Below are positions 24,036 to 37,169 of a stretch of 64,000 bases of DNA, one piece after another. The DNA comes from Ziziphus jujuba. Lineage: Eukaryota; Streptophyta; Magnoliopsida; Rosales; Rhamnaceae. Positions within the stretch are counted from its first letter, which is position 1; every line of letters starts with the position of its first letter. The notes under the pieces are model-generated. The model saw only the letters and a list, made by a program, of their open reading frames with translations, was not told where the DNA came from and did not search any database. A program made the position numbers and the translations under genes. The DNA lies in NCBI RefSeq assembly GCF_031755915.1, contig NC_083387.1:14467001-14531000 (forward strand), written 5' to 3'.

Positions 24036-25440
24036 GAGACGAAGTAAAACCCTAGTTTAATGGAGTTGAGAAGGGTATAATTTGTAACAAATAATGCTAT
24101 ATCATTTGTTACTTCTAATTATCAAGTAAATCCAAGAATTTATAGTCATGTATGACATTTAAAACATATAAATCTTATAAAATAATTATTAAATGTCTTT
24201 TTATGTATGACATATGACATCTTGTTATTCATGTATGAAACACATTAAACAAAAAAAATCATAGAAAAATGTTGTTCAAAAAGTTTTGGTGTGCAGAAGA
24301 AAAATAGTGGAATTTATTTTTCTCCTTATAGCCAAATAGTATTGGTTGGATTTTTATCATGAAAATGTTTGGCATTGAAAGATCTTTACTCTTGTTTGAT
24401 CTTTAGCTCTTCTATCAGGTTGGCTTAACTTTATAGAGGAAAGCAAAAAATTATGGTTGTTTTGTTTCTCTCTCTCTCTCTCTTTAATTTTTTTTTTTTT
24501 TTTGGGACATGTTTATCATATATTCTTTGCCATTGCAAATCCAAAATTTGATAGCACCCTCAAACAACATAGATATATAGTTTTGCACTTCTATCTCTAT
24601 GCCTTATGCTAAATGCACCTGTGTGGTGCAACAAGTAAGGATATAATAGTTAAGCAATAATAATAATAATGACAAAAAAATTACTTTCATTTTAGTACAT
24701 TTTAATTTTAAAAAAGAAATTATATTTTCAATTTTAAATTTAAAGTTTTGCAATTCAAATTCTAATGTTTCAATTTTTTGCATTTTGGTTCAATATGAAT
24801 TTTTAATTAACAATGGTTAACAATAAAGATACTTAAAAAGTAAATCTCTGAAACTAAAGGATCTAAATTACAACAAATTAAAATTAGATGGGTAAATTGC
24901 AAATTTAGGTCAAATTGCATTTTAACACCGGTTACCTAACAGTCACCTATATTGGAGCTGTATATATTTGATAAAATGAAATGGAGGCATTAAACAATGT
25001 TAGAGAAAAGAAAACAAAAAATCGATTGGACCAAAATGCCATAAATAGAAATTTGATGATGATTTAAGTTGCAACATTTTAAATCTTGAAAAAATGTTAT
25101 TTGTCATAACTGGTACTAATTAAAAAGTAAATACTATTTAACAATTTAATTGACTATTATTAAAAGGTTCACTTTTCAATATTACATTTTTAATATTAAA
25201 AAATCAAAAAATAAAATACTGCTAATTAATATTTGCCACATTAACAATAGCAGAAGATCTCATTAATAATTATTATCAGTGGTGATAAATAGTAAAACTA
25301 TTAAACTTAAAACTAAAATGTAACTTTTCATAACTAAAGGGCATTAAAATGTGGATTCATATCTTGTATCCCTCCTCTCTTTGACTTCAACCCTTTACCA
25401 CCAATCAAATTATGACATGTTTAAAATGTTCACTATCTTT
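24036..25440. other. AT-rich intergenic spacer
   Basis: AT-rich with a short (CT)n/poly(T) at 24470-24502. No coding region, RNA gene or element end is visible. Confidence 0.5.
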
Positions 25441-25449
25441 TAACATTGA

Positions 25450-25890
25450 GGAATGTTCATTCAATTAGAGTTTGATGTATTTGAAAGGAGTGGTAGATTT
25501 TAAAGGAAGCTGCTGATTGTTAAAAAAATTCCACAGACTCTATAGAGACTCCATAGCAATCCTGAACAAATCTTGTAAAATCCATGGTATGGAAGATGGA
25601 TTTGAGAAACACTATTTTATTCATGTTTTTCCTTTTAAAAATCCCATTAAATCTTTTAAAATTCATATGCTTTTAAAATCTTTCAAATTCAATGACTTTT
25701 TAAATACTTCTAGATTTTTATGAAAATTCTACAAAATCATATTAAATACCCTTAGATTTTATTAGACTTTTAAAGAATTTATAGAAATTTGAATTGAATA
25801 CCTATGGATTTATATGGATTTTATTAAAATCTTAATTGAAAACTTTTAAAGTATTTTACAATCCATCAGAGTCTGAATTTAATACACCAC
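25450..25890. mobile_element. MITE-like segment with imperfect terminal inverted repeats
   Basis: The left end has TTCATTCAATTAGAGTTTGATG. The right end, reverse-complemented, reads GGTGTATTAAATTCAGACTCTGATGG. Between them TTTTAAAATC, ATTGAATACC and GATTTTATTA words recur in both orientations. This resembles the widespread plant MITE type with ends GGTGTATTCAATT. The target duplication is not clear. Confidence 0.45.
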
Positions 25891-27077
25891 AAGTCTATAT
25901 ACAGTTTCTTTTTCTTTTCCTCTCTCTTTTTCTTTATGAAATTCTAGATCTAACTATATCTATGGGGAAACCATGAGTTTAGCTTTTAGAAGATAGAAAA
26001 AACATCTTATTAATTCAAATTGTCGACATTAGAAATGTCAAAAAAGAGTGCCAAAAGTTATGGGTTCGAGACATTGTGATGGGAGAAAAAATATTACAAA
26101 TGATAATAAAACAAAAAATAAGAAAAACATTGCATAATTGAACGGTATTAAAAATAGGATTCATCCATCAACACAATGAAGAGTTTGACAATTGAAGGGG
26201 GGAAAAAAACAAAAACAAAAAAAAAATTTTAAAAAAAAAAGCAAAACAAACAAACAAGCAAAATTGAAGATGGAGATTGGGCTAGTTTACATCCAGATGA
26301 TTCTTATGGTTCCTTTGCAATTTTCTTTTCTTTTTATTATTATTATTTTTTTTTCTGTGGGATTTGAAGTAATATAAGCAGTCAAGCACTAGCAAATTGG
26401 ATTTATTTTCTTTTTGGATTCAAATGAAAGAAAGAAACACTAGCATTTACTATTTTTATTTGCTATTGATTTTTGTTGTTCCCATCTAAATTTGCAAAAC
26501 TTCTTTAATATATTCTTGAAACTAACAAGCAGTGTAAAGAAACAATAAAAGTGGAGGAATGAAGGAGAGGTAGAAAAAACATATAATGTTTATGTATATA
26601 TAATCAGGTTCACATCAGGACAACCTAATGGTTTTAAAATTAGATATTCTTTTATTAACCCTTAAATCATATTAAGAGATAGGATTTAAAATTGAAAAAC
26701 TAGTCAAATATGAATTTAGTGACATAGTAAAAGTAAATCATGTCAAAATCCGGTAATTAATAATTGGAATTTTAAATTTCAGTTCTTAATCGATCTAAAG
26801 ATTAAAATGGAAGTCCTAACATTAGTTCTGATATTAAAGATATAATTTGAGTTTAACTATATATATAATTTAAACGAAGTGTAATAATTTAACCGGCGAA
26901 ATAGTATTGAGGATAGGAGAGAAGGCATAGAGGATCTGAGTCCTTAAAATGCAATTACTCTTAAAAACAAATTACTTACTCAAAAATTTCTGTCGATAGC
27001 TCTTAATTCATAAATAGGCATTTTTGCATACATGATCCAATGACAAAGGTTTTTCTTCCAATAATGATGGTTCAAGT
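25891..27077. other. AT-rich spacer with one dispersed repeat copy
   Basis: The stretch 26590-26880 resembles the ATACACGAT/TA-flanked repeat family seen at 36.1, 37.2, 50.9-51.5 and 55.5-56.1 kb (shared words such as TTTAAAATT..AATCATA and ATTAAAGATATAAT). Open frames here are Lys-rich low complexity. No gene is supported. Confidence 0.45.
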
Positions 27078-27576
27078 TGTTGGATTTATGCTCTTAAAAC
27101 AAGCTAATCTATTGATTAGAAGCTTTGATCAATAATGGACCATAGAATCTCCAAACTAACTCATTAAGTGACAAAGTCCATTTATCTAAGATACAAGAAA
27201 GAGTTCATTAGTTGAGCCCAAGGTGTTTATTAAAACCCTAGGAGGCTATGGTTAGCAGTTCATAAATATATTACCTTCTAGACTCCAGCCAAATAAGTTT
27301 TACGAATTATTTTATCAATAAAAAAATAAAACTCCTTGAGAGAAAAACAAAAAACTGTGAAATTTCAGTATATTTTTCAAATTAATCTTCTCGTTTCCTT
27401 TGTAATCAGGTGCATTTACACGTATATTTGTCACGCAAAGAATACTTTGAAAAATCTTGTGCATTTAAGAAGATATTTCCTGCACTACTATAGGTTAGTA
27501 ATGGGTGATAAAAATACATTTATCATATGCTTTATTCAACAATGCGATCCTAATTTCCACTATATGATTCCAACTA
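27078..27576 (+). repeat. Copia 5' LTR
   Basis: Starts TGTTGGATTTATGCTCTTAAAA and ends just before the primer-binding site. It aligns in order with 33025-34028: CTAGTTGAGCC/AGTTTAGCC, AAGGTGTTTATTAAA, TTCATAAATATATT, TAATCTTCTCGTTT, GTTAGTAAT(G/A).GTGATAAAA and TTTATTCAA.A.TGC/ACAATCCTAA. Confidence 0.82.
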
Positions 27577-27577
27577 T

Positions 27578-27589
27578 TGGTATCATAGC
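27578..27589 (+). other. tRNA-Met type primer-binding site
   Basis: TGGTATCATAGC directly after the 5' LTR, one base different from TGGTATCAGAGC, the common plant copia primer site complementary to initiator tRNA-Met. It fixes the LTR end and the element's orientation. Confidence 0.75.
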
Positions 27590-28022
27590 ATCGGTTGAAT
27601 AGATGTATGATAGATTTAATCTATAAATTTATTTTCATGCATATATAATGTTTATTAGACATATGGAACCTAAAATTCTAATATTCATGTTGTTTACAAT
27701 TTTAGTAATATGAATAAATGACTATTTTTTAGCTTTAATCCATCATACATTTTTACTTGCATTTTTTTTTTTTTATTGAGGAGGTAACAAGAAAGTTAAT
27801 CATAAAATTAGTTTTCCTTCTTAATTAATTTATTTATTTATTTTTGCAATTTTATAATTTTATTTTTATAATAAATTTGGATTTTTGTAAAATATGTGTA
27901 ATTTTACCTTGAAAAACTATATATTTGTTATTGTTCATCATTTTTTGTGCCAATGTGGACATCAATTTGAGGAAAAACCACAATGGCCAGATAGTAGACA
28001 AAGAGATAAAGCCAACAAGCAT

Positions 28023-28286
28023 TGGAACGTTGCTTGAAGCTATTGGACACACCCGCCCACACCACTAGAAATTGTTGTGAGTGGATTGCATTTGCCTATA
28101 TTTTTTGGGGCATGTGGACTATTGGATCAAATTAAAAATTTGGCGGCATCTTCCTCTGGATGTGTGGTACTTGCTTGTAAAATTTCATGGCAAGCTGATA
28201 TGCCTACAGCCATCGATGACATTTTTAGCTCAAAGGGTTCAAAATTAGGTAAGTTAGAGTTTTATTATTTGAGTTTAAACCCTTAG
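28023..28286 (+). other. Unexplained open frame inside the copia element
   Basis: A frame from 28077 reads VVSGLHLPIFFGACGLLDQIKNLA and continues to GSKLGKLEFYY-stop at 28286, with composition less AT-rich than its surroundings. It does not look like copia gag and I recognise no family. It may be a captured or pre-existing gene scrap or chance. No credible start is tied to it. Confidence 0.2.
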
Positions 28287-29239
28287 AAAACTAGTTCTAA
28301 CATGGCCCAAACCTTGTGAACTTCTAAGATCTAGAAAGAAAAAAAAAAAAAAAGAAAGAAGAGGAAGGATATCACGTTGGGCTTTATTGCCTTTTTGAGC
28401 TTGTAATTTTTTTTTTTTCTAAGAAACCATGAATTATGGCCTATTTATTATTCAGTTTTTATAATTATTTTAATTCTATGGATATAACATATTTATATGT
28501 GCTAACATGCTATATAGAATAGATAGTGTCATATTATTGCATCATATGATATATATATATATATATGCTTTATTTAGATTACATTATTATGGAAATTCCC
28601 TAAATTAATTTAATAATAAAATATTAAATAGATCAATGTTGAAATTAATTTAATTAATTAAAACATGCCGATTCCATTAAAGGTCCAATAATAAAATAGG
28701 TATGTAATGTCAATCTAAATAAACATAATTGGATTTTATTGGATTGGATCTAAATTAATTTTAAAATTTTAATTAGGTTGTATGGTCCAATGTCGACAAT
28801 GCTTAGATATTGAGAATTTTGAAATTAAATTAATGGTTAATATATTTAATTTTAATAATATCAATAATCCTTTCTACAAGAATATGTTAATATTATTAAA
28901 AGCATAAAAATTATTGTAATAATAATTAATTTTTTTAAAATCAATTTTGAGTGCTATGTATTAGTGAGACACTATACATGTCATGTTTAAAATTTAATTT
29001 ATTACAAATGTATTATCTAATGTAAGTTTTTGTAATGGAAACTAAATTACTGTTACAATAAACATAAGTACTAAATAGTTAACGGATCTATATATTTATA
29101 AGTTGTGAAAATTACGTGTTAATATATGTGCTCTTTAATTTCATAAAATGTTGTTAACCCTCAACCCATGATTATGAGTCAAAAATTGTGGATGGTAATA
29201 TAATGAAAGGAAAATCAATATCTTTTTTTATTTATGAGC

Positions 29240-32200
29240 ATGAAAGATTCAAGTTTGTCCTAACAACCTTAAAGCCCTAGAAGCCTATTATTAATGCTTC
29301 TAAGGAAATTAAGATGCACTATACAAAATGCCAATGTGTGGATATTGTAGGCGCAATCTTCCAGCCTATTTGTTAGTCGTCTATAAGAACAAATGTCCAA
29401 TTTGGAGGCTGTAGTAAAAATGGTCAAGGCTCTAAATGAGATGATTGCTTAGATTAGGAAGTTTGATCCTAGACAAAAAGCTGTAGGGGCATTAATGCAC
29501 ACTAGTATGACTGGAGGAAAAGTATGGAAACATTGTCTAATGATGATATCGCACATCAGTCATACAAAAGTGCTGGGGAATAAGCTGGAAAAAGAGTTGC
29601 AGATCGACATGGGCATTTATAACTAGTAATAGCTTTAATAAGTTTAAAATGAACTATAAGAAGAACAACTTGAAGGTTACTCCTATTAAGCTGATGCAGG
29701 AGCTTGAGAATGCGGAGAAGTCTCTAGTTAAGCAGGAACATGTTTACCATGTTGAAATTTCTTCTAAATCTAAAAGACAATCTAAAGGTGGAAAGAATAA
29801 CAAGAAGAAAGGAGTAGATCTAGTTACCAAACCAATTACAATGAAGAAGCTAAAAGGCAAGTGCTTTAAATGCAAACAAAAAGATCACTAGAAAAAATAT
29901 TGCTGTAAATTATGTATAGGTAATCTATATGTTGTTAAGGCTTGCATAGCAGAGAATTATAATGATAATTGGATCATGGATTTAGAAACCATTAATCATA
30001 TTTGTTATTCTTTACACTGGTTCAAACAAAACTATTCACTTAGTAAAGGACAAAGAAACTTAAAGTTGAAAAAATAAGGAATATGTGTTCATAATGGCAA
30101 TAAGATTAGTGGAGTTATAGTGTACAAATAAAGTTTTATGCTTATGATATTATTTATTTGTTCCGAGTTTTAAGAAGAATTTAGTTTCTGCTAGTTGTTT
30201 ATCTAAACAAGATTTGACAATTCTATTCAATTTTCCATTTTTAATTAAAAGTAATAACATTTGTATTTCTTCCAAATATTTGAAAAATGGTCTTTATTTT
30301 TTACTCTTTTGTCTTATGTTAATATCATAGAAAACATAGATAATGAGCAACTTTCCTTATCTAAGAAAAGGAAGATTTTAAATGAAATCTATTTTTGACA
30401 CTTGTGATTAGATCATATTTAAACAAGATTCACAGTTTGGTTAAAAGTGGAATTTTAAATTTCTTAATCTTTGAACATATATCAATATGTGAATCTTGTT
30501 TGGAAGTAAAATAATAAAGAAGCTCTTTAAGGCCAAAGAAATCACATCGCCATACAGCTTGAATTGGTACATACTGATATATGTGGATGAATGAGTGTTC
30601 AACAAAAGGCAAGTATAAGTATAAAATGATTATATGATAGCCCCCTACAGATAAGCATAACCAATTATAGTGCAGTTAAAATAATCTTAATTAGGTTGTA
30701 CAATCCAATGTCGATGATTCTTAGATATTCAAAGAATTTTGGTTACTTAAGATATTATTATGTTTACCTAATGAGTGACAAATTTGAAGCTTTTCAAAGT
30801 ATAATGCTAAGGTAGAAGCAATTGGTGTCCATATCAAATAATCTAGATCTAATTGAGGCTTTGAATATTTTTCTAATGAGTTCAAATGTAACTTGCTTCA
30901 AGAGGGGATAATTTTTCAATTTTCATCCCCTGCAACACTGTTGCAAAATGAAGTTAACAAAAGAAGAGTAGAAGTTGATATTCAATTATTCATTTTTACT
31001 TGAATTGTTCTGGGGATATGCCTTAAAAACAATTTTATACTATTAAACTTGATTCCATCTGGATATATTTCAAAGGCACCACAGAATTATGGAAAGCGTG
31101 CAAGCCTAATTTAAATCATATTGAACTTTAGGTTATTCCGGCATATGTGTTAGCACAAAAACCTCAAAAGTTGAAATCTCATATAAGAAAGTTTATGTTT
31201 ATTGGCTACACTAAAGGAACAAAAGGTGGAATACTTTATAATCTAAAGGAAAAAAAAGTTATAACAAGCATTCACGTCACTTTCTGTGAAGAGGATTATA
31301 TGATAAATTTTAAATCTTAAAAGAAAGGTGACTCTCAAAGAGCTTAACTCAGTTTGGAATCCACCTGAAAATTTTAGCCCTCCACCTTTGTTCCTATGCA
31401 TGTTTAAAGAAGGGAAAATTTACAAGAAGTATCCAAAGGTAAATAAGTATAGGAATCAATTCAGGATTATATTTAAGAACAAGATAATGAAAAGATTAGT
31501 AATTCGTCATAACCGTTAAACATGGATATTCTTGTAAATATACAACAACCAGTGTAGAATAGTAATTGTGGGGGAGTGATACATAGACCCGCAAAGAATG
31601 TCTTGTTAAAGGAGACACACCACGTTATTATGAATAACCCCGATAACAACCTTACTACTAATTAGGAATCATTGGAGGATGCCGATGTACAAAAGTGGAA
31701 TATATAAATTCTAACTCAATCCGATCTCTTGTTGAATTATTAAAAAGAGTAAAACCTATTGAATGCAACTAGATTTACAAGAAAAAGAGAGGACTAGATA
31801 GGAAGATAAAAACTTTCAAAGTTAAATTGGACTATATGGGAGGGTAAAAACTTTCAAAGTTAGATTGGTGGCAAAAGGTTTTACCCAATAAGAGTAGTGA
31901 GCCAATTCGAAATAAATCCCAAAGTGAAATACCAGACTACAATGGAGCATATACTAGGATTATATGCTAGTATATTCTAATAGAAGATCCTTGATTATAC
32001 AAACTCATATTTTTAAGGAGATATTGACTCTAGAAATCAATAACGGGTTACATGTTTACCTTGAAAGAAGGAGCCACTTATTGGAGGAGTATTAAATAGA
32101 TTTGTACCTATGACTCTACCTCTAAAGTTGGCTTTATGGTTTGAGAAGTTACTTATGGATTTATAGGTGATACTAAGTGCAAGTTAGCCTATTATCCTAA

Positions 32201-32300
32201 ACTATAACAATAGTGGGGCTATAGCACAATATAAAGAACCTAAGATATTATAAGAAATAAATTGTATCAATTTTAGGAGGATCCCTAACTTACTTTAAAG
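29240..32300 (+). pseudogene. Broken copia gag-pol coding region
   Basis: Readable pieces in order: a gag C-terminal frame at 29649-29891 with a CFKCKQKDH knuckle whose next codon is a stop; protease-like WIMDLETINHIC near 29970 (WIMDSGATNHIC in intact relatives, so the catalytic DSG is lost); integrase start LELVHTDICG near 30556-30590; integrase/pol linker RKFMFIGYTKGTKGGILYNLKEKKV near 31180-31260 and FCEEDYMINF near 31283-31310; and late pol/RNase H scraps near 32050-32260. Stops and frameshifts occur throughout. Much of reverse transcriptase is missing or unreadable. Confidence 0.75.
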
Positions 32301-33460
32301 TAAGTGGAAGTTTATTACATTTGTGCTTTAGGAGTAAGACAAGTTGTAATGATATTTTTTGATGAGTTATTTTTTCAAATGCTTGTGCACATTACATTTT
32401 ACCTATGAAGTCTGTAATGAATTATGTAGTATATGATCAAATGGATAAGTTCATAGAAGAAATGATCATAGATTCTCATAATTTTTCCTCACAGTTGATA
32501 AATAAGGTTGCATGTTTTATTTATACTGCAATATTTATAAAATAATTATTCTTGATTATTATAAAATATTGAAATAAGTTATAGTCATTTTGAAAGGGTT
32601 GTATGAGATTTAATAAAAGATAAATTTCTATGAAAATGAGTTAAATATCATGCAATATCGGATGTATTTTTTTATCTTGTGTATATTATAAATAGGTGAT
32701 TAAGTGATTGGGAATATATTAATTTGATTATCAAGTATTTATTAAATATTATAAAATGAAATTTGTATGAAATATCATTTTGATATGTTTTGATACTTGG
32801 ATATTGAAAGTCATTAGCTAGTACATTGATCCGTCAGAGAAATTAATATGTAAGAGAATAAATAATAATTAATTAATAAAAATATTTATCATCAATTATT
32901 GATATTTTACAAAGGAAAAATATATTTAATATGAATATTATTAATTTTGAAGTTCTCTGAACTTTTACTGGAGTAGCACCGGATTGAATCAACATCTCAA
33001 ACTTACTCAAAGTAAGTGGAAGGTTGTTAGATTTATACTCTTAAAATAAATTAATTCATTAATCATGAGCCTTATTTATGAGTCATAGAATCCACAAATT
33101 AGCTAATTAAATAACAAAGTCCATTTGATTAAAATATAATGAGGAGCCTATTAGTTTAGCCTAAGGTGTTTATTAAATCCTATAAGTTATGAGTTTATGG
33201 TTAACAATTTATAAATATATTGCATTATAGCCTCCAACAATATAAAGTTTATAAATTATTTTCTAGAAAATTAGAATTTCAGTGAAAAAAATAAAACATA
33301 TTTAGAGAAAAATAAAATTTCTAAGGTTTTAAAGTGTTTTTATATTAATTTTCTTGTTTACTTTGTAATTAAGTATATCCACATGTAAATCTGTCGCATA
33401 TAAAATAATTTTGAAGATACTTTATATTTAAAAAAAATAATTTTTATACTACTATAAGTT

Positions 33461-33985
33461 AGTAATAAGTGATAAAAGTACATCCTGGGTCTGGAACCTG
33501 GGGGGTTGCTTCGAGAAATCCTTTTTTTCTCGTCCACTTAGGGGGGTGCTGACACCCTTGTGCGGATTACAGGTGACGGTTACAAGAATGGCGGGGAGGT
33601 AAATAGTAGCCAACAACATTCAGGAATGGATGTAGACCCATCGGGCAAGGATAATCACACCCCTGTGCGGATTACAGGTGACGGTTACAAGAATGGCGGG
33701 GAGGTAAATAGTAGCCAACAACATTCAGGAATGGATGTAGACCCATCGGGCAAGGATAATCATTCCGGTCCTAGGAGAGGTTGCGACCATTCTCAAGAGC
33801 CAAAAAAACTGAGGGAAGCCCTATGAGTCACTGAAACGAGGCAGGAGAGCCCTTGATCTATCAATAGAGGGAGTAAGTTTAAAGCTAATCGCATTTTCGT
33901 ATGGAATATAAAAGGCACATAGGTATCCGCTGTTGACAAAGTCTTGCTGTCTAGTCTTTCCAGTAATAAGTGATAAAAGTACATC
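33461..33985. mobile_element. 477-bp insertion flanked by 24-bp direct repeats
   Basis: Positions 33461-33484 and 33962-33985 are identical 24-mers (AGTAATAAGTGATAAAAGTA and four more bases). The 5' LTR has only one corresponding site, so 33485-33961 is an insertion. It is distinctly richer in GC than the host LTR, lacks terminal inverted repeats and lacks a poly(A) tail. Inside are two tandem 105-bp units and, further right, a frame with FVWNIKGT that vaguely recalls the start of LINE ORF2. Possible origins: LINE fragment, repair filler, or other captured DNA. Confidence 0.7.
33552..33761 (+). repeat. 105-bp tandem repeat, in-frame (35 codons per unit)
   Basis: Two nearly identical copies, 33552-33656 and 33657-33761, each starting ACACCC(T/C)TGTGCGGATTACAGG. 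The plus-strand frame runs through both (RITGDGYKNGGEVNSSQQHS per unit) and on to GPRRGCDHSQEPKKLREAL-stop at 33826. It is within the insertion in the copia 3' LTR. The near identity means a recent duplication. No protein family is recognised with confidence. Confidence 0.85.
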
Positions 33986-34029
33986 TATTATAGATTTTAT
34001 TCAATAGTACAATCCTAACCTCCACGCCA

Positions 34030-37000
34030 ATATAGAGGAGCTCCCACTCACAAAGGTTCAAAAAGAGGCATAGATAAATTGGGGACGTTGGAAGCTACAT
34101 TGGAAATTTATAAAGATTGTCCTTCTATCTACTCATTTTCGTAAGACCATTTTGTATTAACAAGGACGAAATTCAATGTTGGAAGTGTGTCATCTTATTT
34201 CAAACTTTGGCCGTCACTTTAGAGAAATCTTTAATTTATTTATTTTTTTTTTTTTTTCCACCTAACAATTTCAAGTGCTGTTCTTGTGTGCATCGGACAA
34301 GCGCTTTGGTGGCACGGCCCAGGGTGGCTAGCCTAAAAGCTTCAATTATAATAGGAGTCATTTCACATTTTGTCCTCAAAATTTTTATTTGCATATTACG
34401 GAATTTACCCTTTAAAAAAAAAAATCTTATTATATAGGACTAAACTTTGGAGACCAAAAGCTCTTATTATCTTCTTTCTTTTTTTAATTTTAACATGAAG
34501 GGAAAATATAATTTAAACAATCACTTGCAAATTAGAAGGAGTTGACGAACCCGTTGGCCATAAAAAGAGGCGTTTGATTTGTTGTCTTATGTCATTAGAG
34601 TAAATGCCAAAAGATTAGAAAGAAAAAAAAATGTTTTGGGGAGGTAAGATTTAAGTGTTAAACAATTAGGCTAAAAGATTATTCGACGAACATGAGCTTG
34701 CTGGTCATATTTTGGACCTTTTTTTTTTTTTTTTCCTTCAAAATAATACATTATTGAATCTTACAATTTTTTTTTTTTTTTAATAGTTTGAACGATGAAG
34801 GAATTAAATTTAGAGTCGTTATTGTCCTTTGCCTTGTTATTATAAATTGAGCTAAATTTCTCAAAACCTAGAATTTGGATTACATAGTTTTTTTTTTTTT
34901 TGGCTATATATATATATATATATATATATTGCAATATTATTATTATTTGGAACATGGGAATTGGGATTCAAGATCAGTATGATGAAACGTTGAAACTAAA
35001 CTGTTTGACAAAAAAAATCTTACAGTCGTAAACAGTTTAAATGAAGCTTCCACTTGCGAGCAAAATTCATATTTCTCTTATGCTTCTTTTATCAAAGAGA
35101 AATCGGGACAAAATAAAATAATGCCTTTTTTAATCTTAATATAAGAAGTAGAGTGATTCAAATTTGAATTATTTTATAAAAAAATTAGTAAACTTTATTA
35201 CTTGATTGGTCATAGGTTGTTAAAATTAATACGATACAAATAAAATGAATCAAGAATTATAAAAAAAAATTTCATTTCATTTCATTGTTTTTCTAGACTT
35301 GTTTAGTTTTAAGTACGAATTTGAGTACCATTAATTTGGTTAACAATTTATAGAAAGTGTAAGCTCATCCCTAGAAACTGTTTCTGACAAGCACCTAAAT
35401 AGAGCCGAACAATGCTGATTTTCTTTGTAGTGTTGGAGTCCAACTGGGCTTTTCAAAATCCAACATCAATTAGGCCTCTAAAAATCTCTAGGCCAAGGTT
35501 TTTAGTCCCTAGTTTGGGCATGGGCTATGAGACTAAGGAAGATCCACATTAAAAACCATTAATTATACTTATTGACTTTGGATTTCTTTTTTGGGAAAAT
35601 GGCTTCGTATTATTCTCTAACAAACCTTCAAACCTTCACTCATTCTTTTATGCGTAGAATTCCAATTTTTTACACATTTTTAGTTTTTTTTTTTTTTTTT
35701 TTGGTCACTTTATTTAGCAATAATTAAAAAAATAAAAATGACATTAATTTCCCCTGCCCTAGTTTCACGTGAGCAGCAAGTGATAGGTTCCGTTTGACCG
35801 GATGACAGAAAGACTAACAGTGTAAGAATTGTGCGAGTTTGGGGTATAAATTATTAAAAAAATTATTTAGGTGGCAATATGCCAGATTCAATATATTTGA
35901 GGTGCTATTGTGCCAATTTCTCTTACCAATTTCTCTTATTTTATGTGTTATTCCTATTTGTTTTACTCATTTTGAGGTTTTTTTTTTTTTAACTTTATTT
36001 AGCAATTATCATATACTAACACAAACAAGATTTTACTCAAAATGTAAGATTCTTGCGAAATCAACTGGTAAAGCAAATAACAATATGTACATATATATAG
36101 TTAGGCTTGCATGAGATTGGCATCATGGTTTTAGTAACAGGTCGTTTTTTATTTATAATCGGATCATATCAATAATTAAAATTTAAAAATTAATTATTGG
36201 TTAAATATGGATTTAATAATATAATAAAATCATATTTAGGCAAAATGAATCCAATATAAGTTTGCTGAACCATAGATTTATTTTTTTTAATTTTAATCAT
36301 TGAAATAATTTAAAAACTGATAAAGAAAATTATGATGATTTACTATCATATTAAAGCGACATTAACGTAATTATATATATCTATATCTATAAATTATATG
36401 CAGAAATATTAATTTAAAACATTTTTTTATTTTTTAATAATAAAAACATATAATAGAAAAGTGAACCATTTTATGTAAACCAATTAAATTCTTACAACAC
36501 TGAATTTTTCTTTAAAACACTTGAAAATATTATATATTTTTTCTTTACCTCGATATAATTTTGTATTATATCAATATTTAGCACTATAAAATGAACTAGA
36601 TAATTTACTGAATTAAAACTCTTCCTATACATAAATATATATTTCTTCCCACTGTTATATTTTTAGTTTTAAAAGTTAAAGAAATATATATAATTAAAAA
36701 ATATGTTATTTGCACCAATTGGACCCATATACAATTGGCAATTTGATTGGTTCTCTTAAAGGTTTACTTTTCAATTTTTGATAATTAATAGGTAATTAAG
36801 CTTATGAAATTAATATTTGTCATCTTAATATGGATCTCTCTAATACTACACAAATAGTGATAAATAACAAACTCCATAATTAAATACCGTTAATTATTAG
36901 TAGCCATGTAATGACATACAATCAACTAGCAATAACTATGTTTGTATCGGATCTCATTTCACTAATGCTGGATCTTAGATTTCCTGCCTTCTTTTTTTTT

Positions 37001-37133
37001 TTTTTTTTTTTATTAGATGATAAGGTTCCATCATTGGTTAAATGGACAAAAATAACAATAATAATAAAGATTTTCATTTGATTCATACAACCAAAATCAT
37101 ATATTATTACCAAAAAAAAAAAAGCCCAAAACA

Positions 37134-37169
<36 letters not shown>

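Larger units (their letters stand above)
27078..34028 (+). mobile_element. Full-span but decayed Ty1/copia LTR retrotransposon
   Basis: Two LTRs in the same orientation (27078-27576 and 33025-34028, the latter carrying an insertion) bracket a primer-binding site, gag, protease, integrase and pol scraps in copia order. Every domain is riddled with stops and gaps, and the LTRs have diverged visibly, so the insertion is old. About 1.6 kb of AT-rich sequence between the primer site and the recognisable gag, and about 0.7 kb between the last pol scraps and the 3' LTR, carry no recognised protein. A 5-bp target duplication is not evident. Confidence 0.8.
33025..34028 (+). repeat. Copia 3' LTR interrupted by an insertion
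   Basis: Preceded by a purine-rich AAGTGGAAGG polypurine tract, it starts TGTTAGATTTATACTCTTAAAA. It matches the 5' LTR up to 33484 and again from 33962, after removal of a 477-bp insertion. Ends near CTCCACGCCA. Confidence 0.78.

Noticed and set aside
25517..25723. 68-codon plus frame
   Set aside because: It lies within the MITE-like segment and reflects its TTTTAAAATC repeats.
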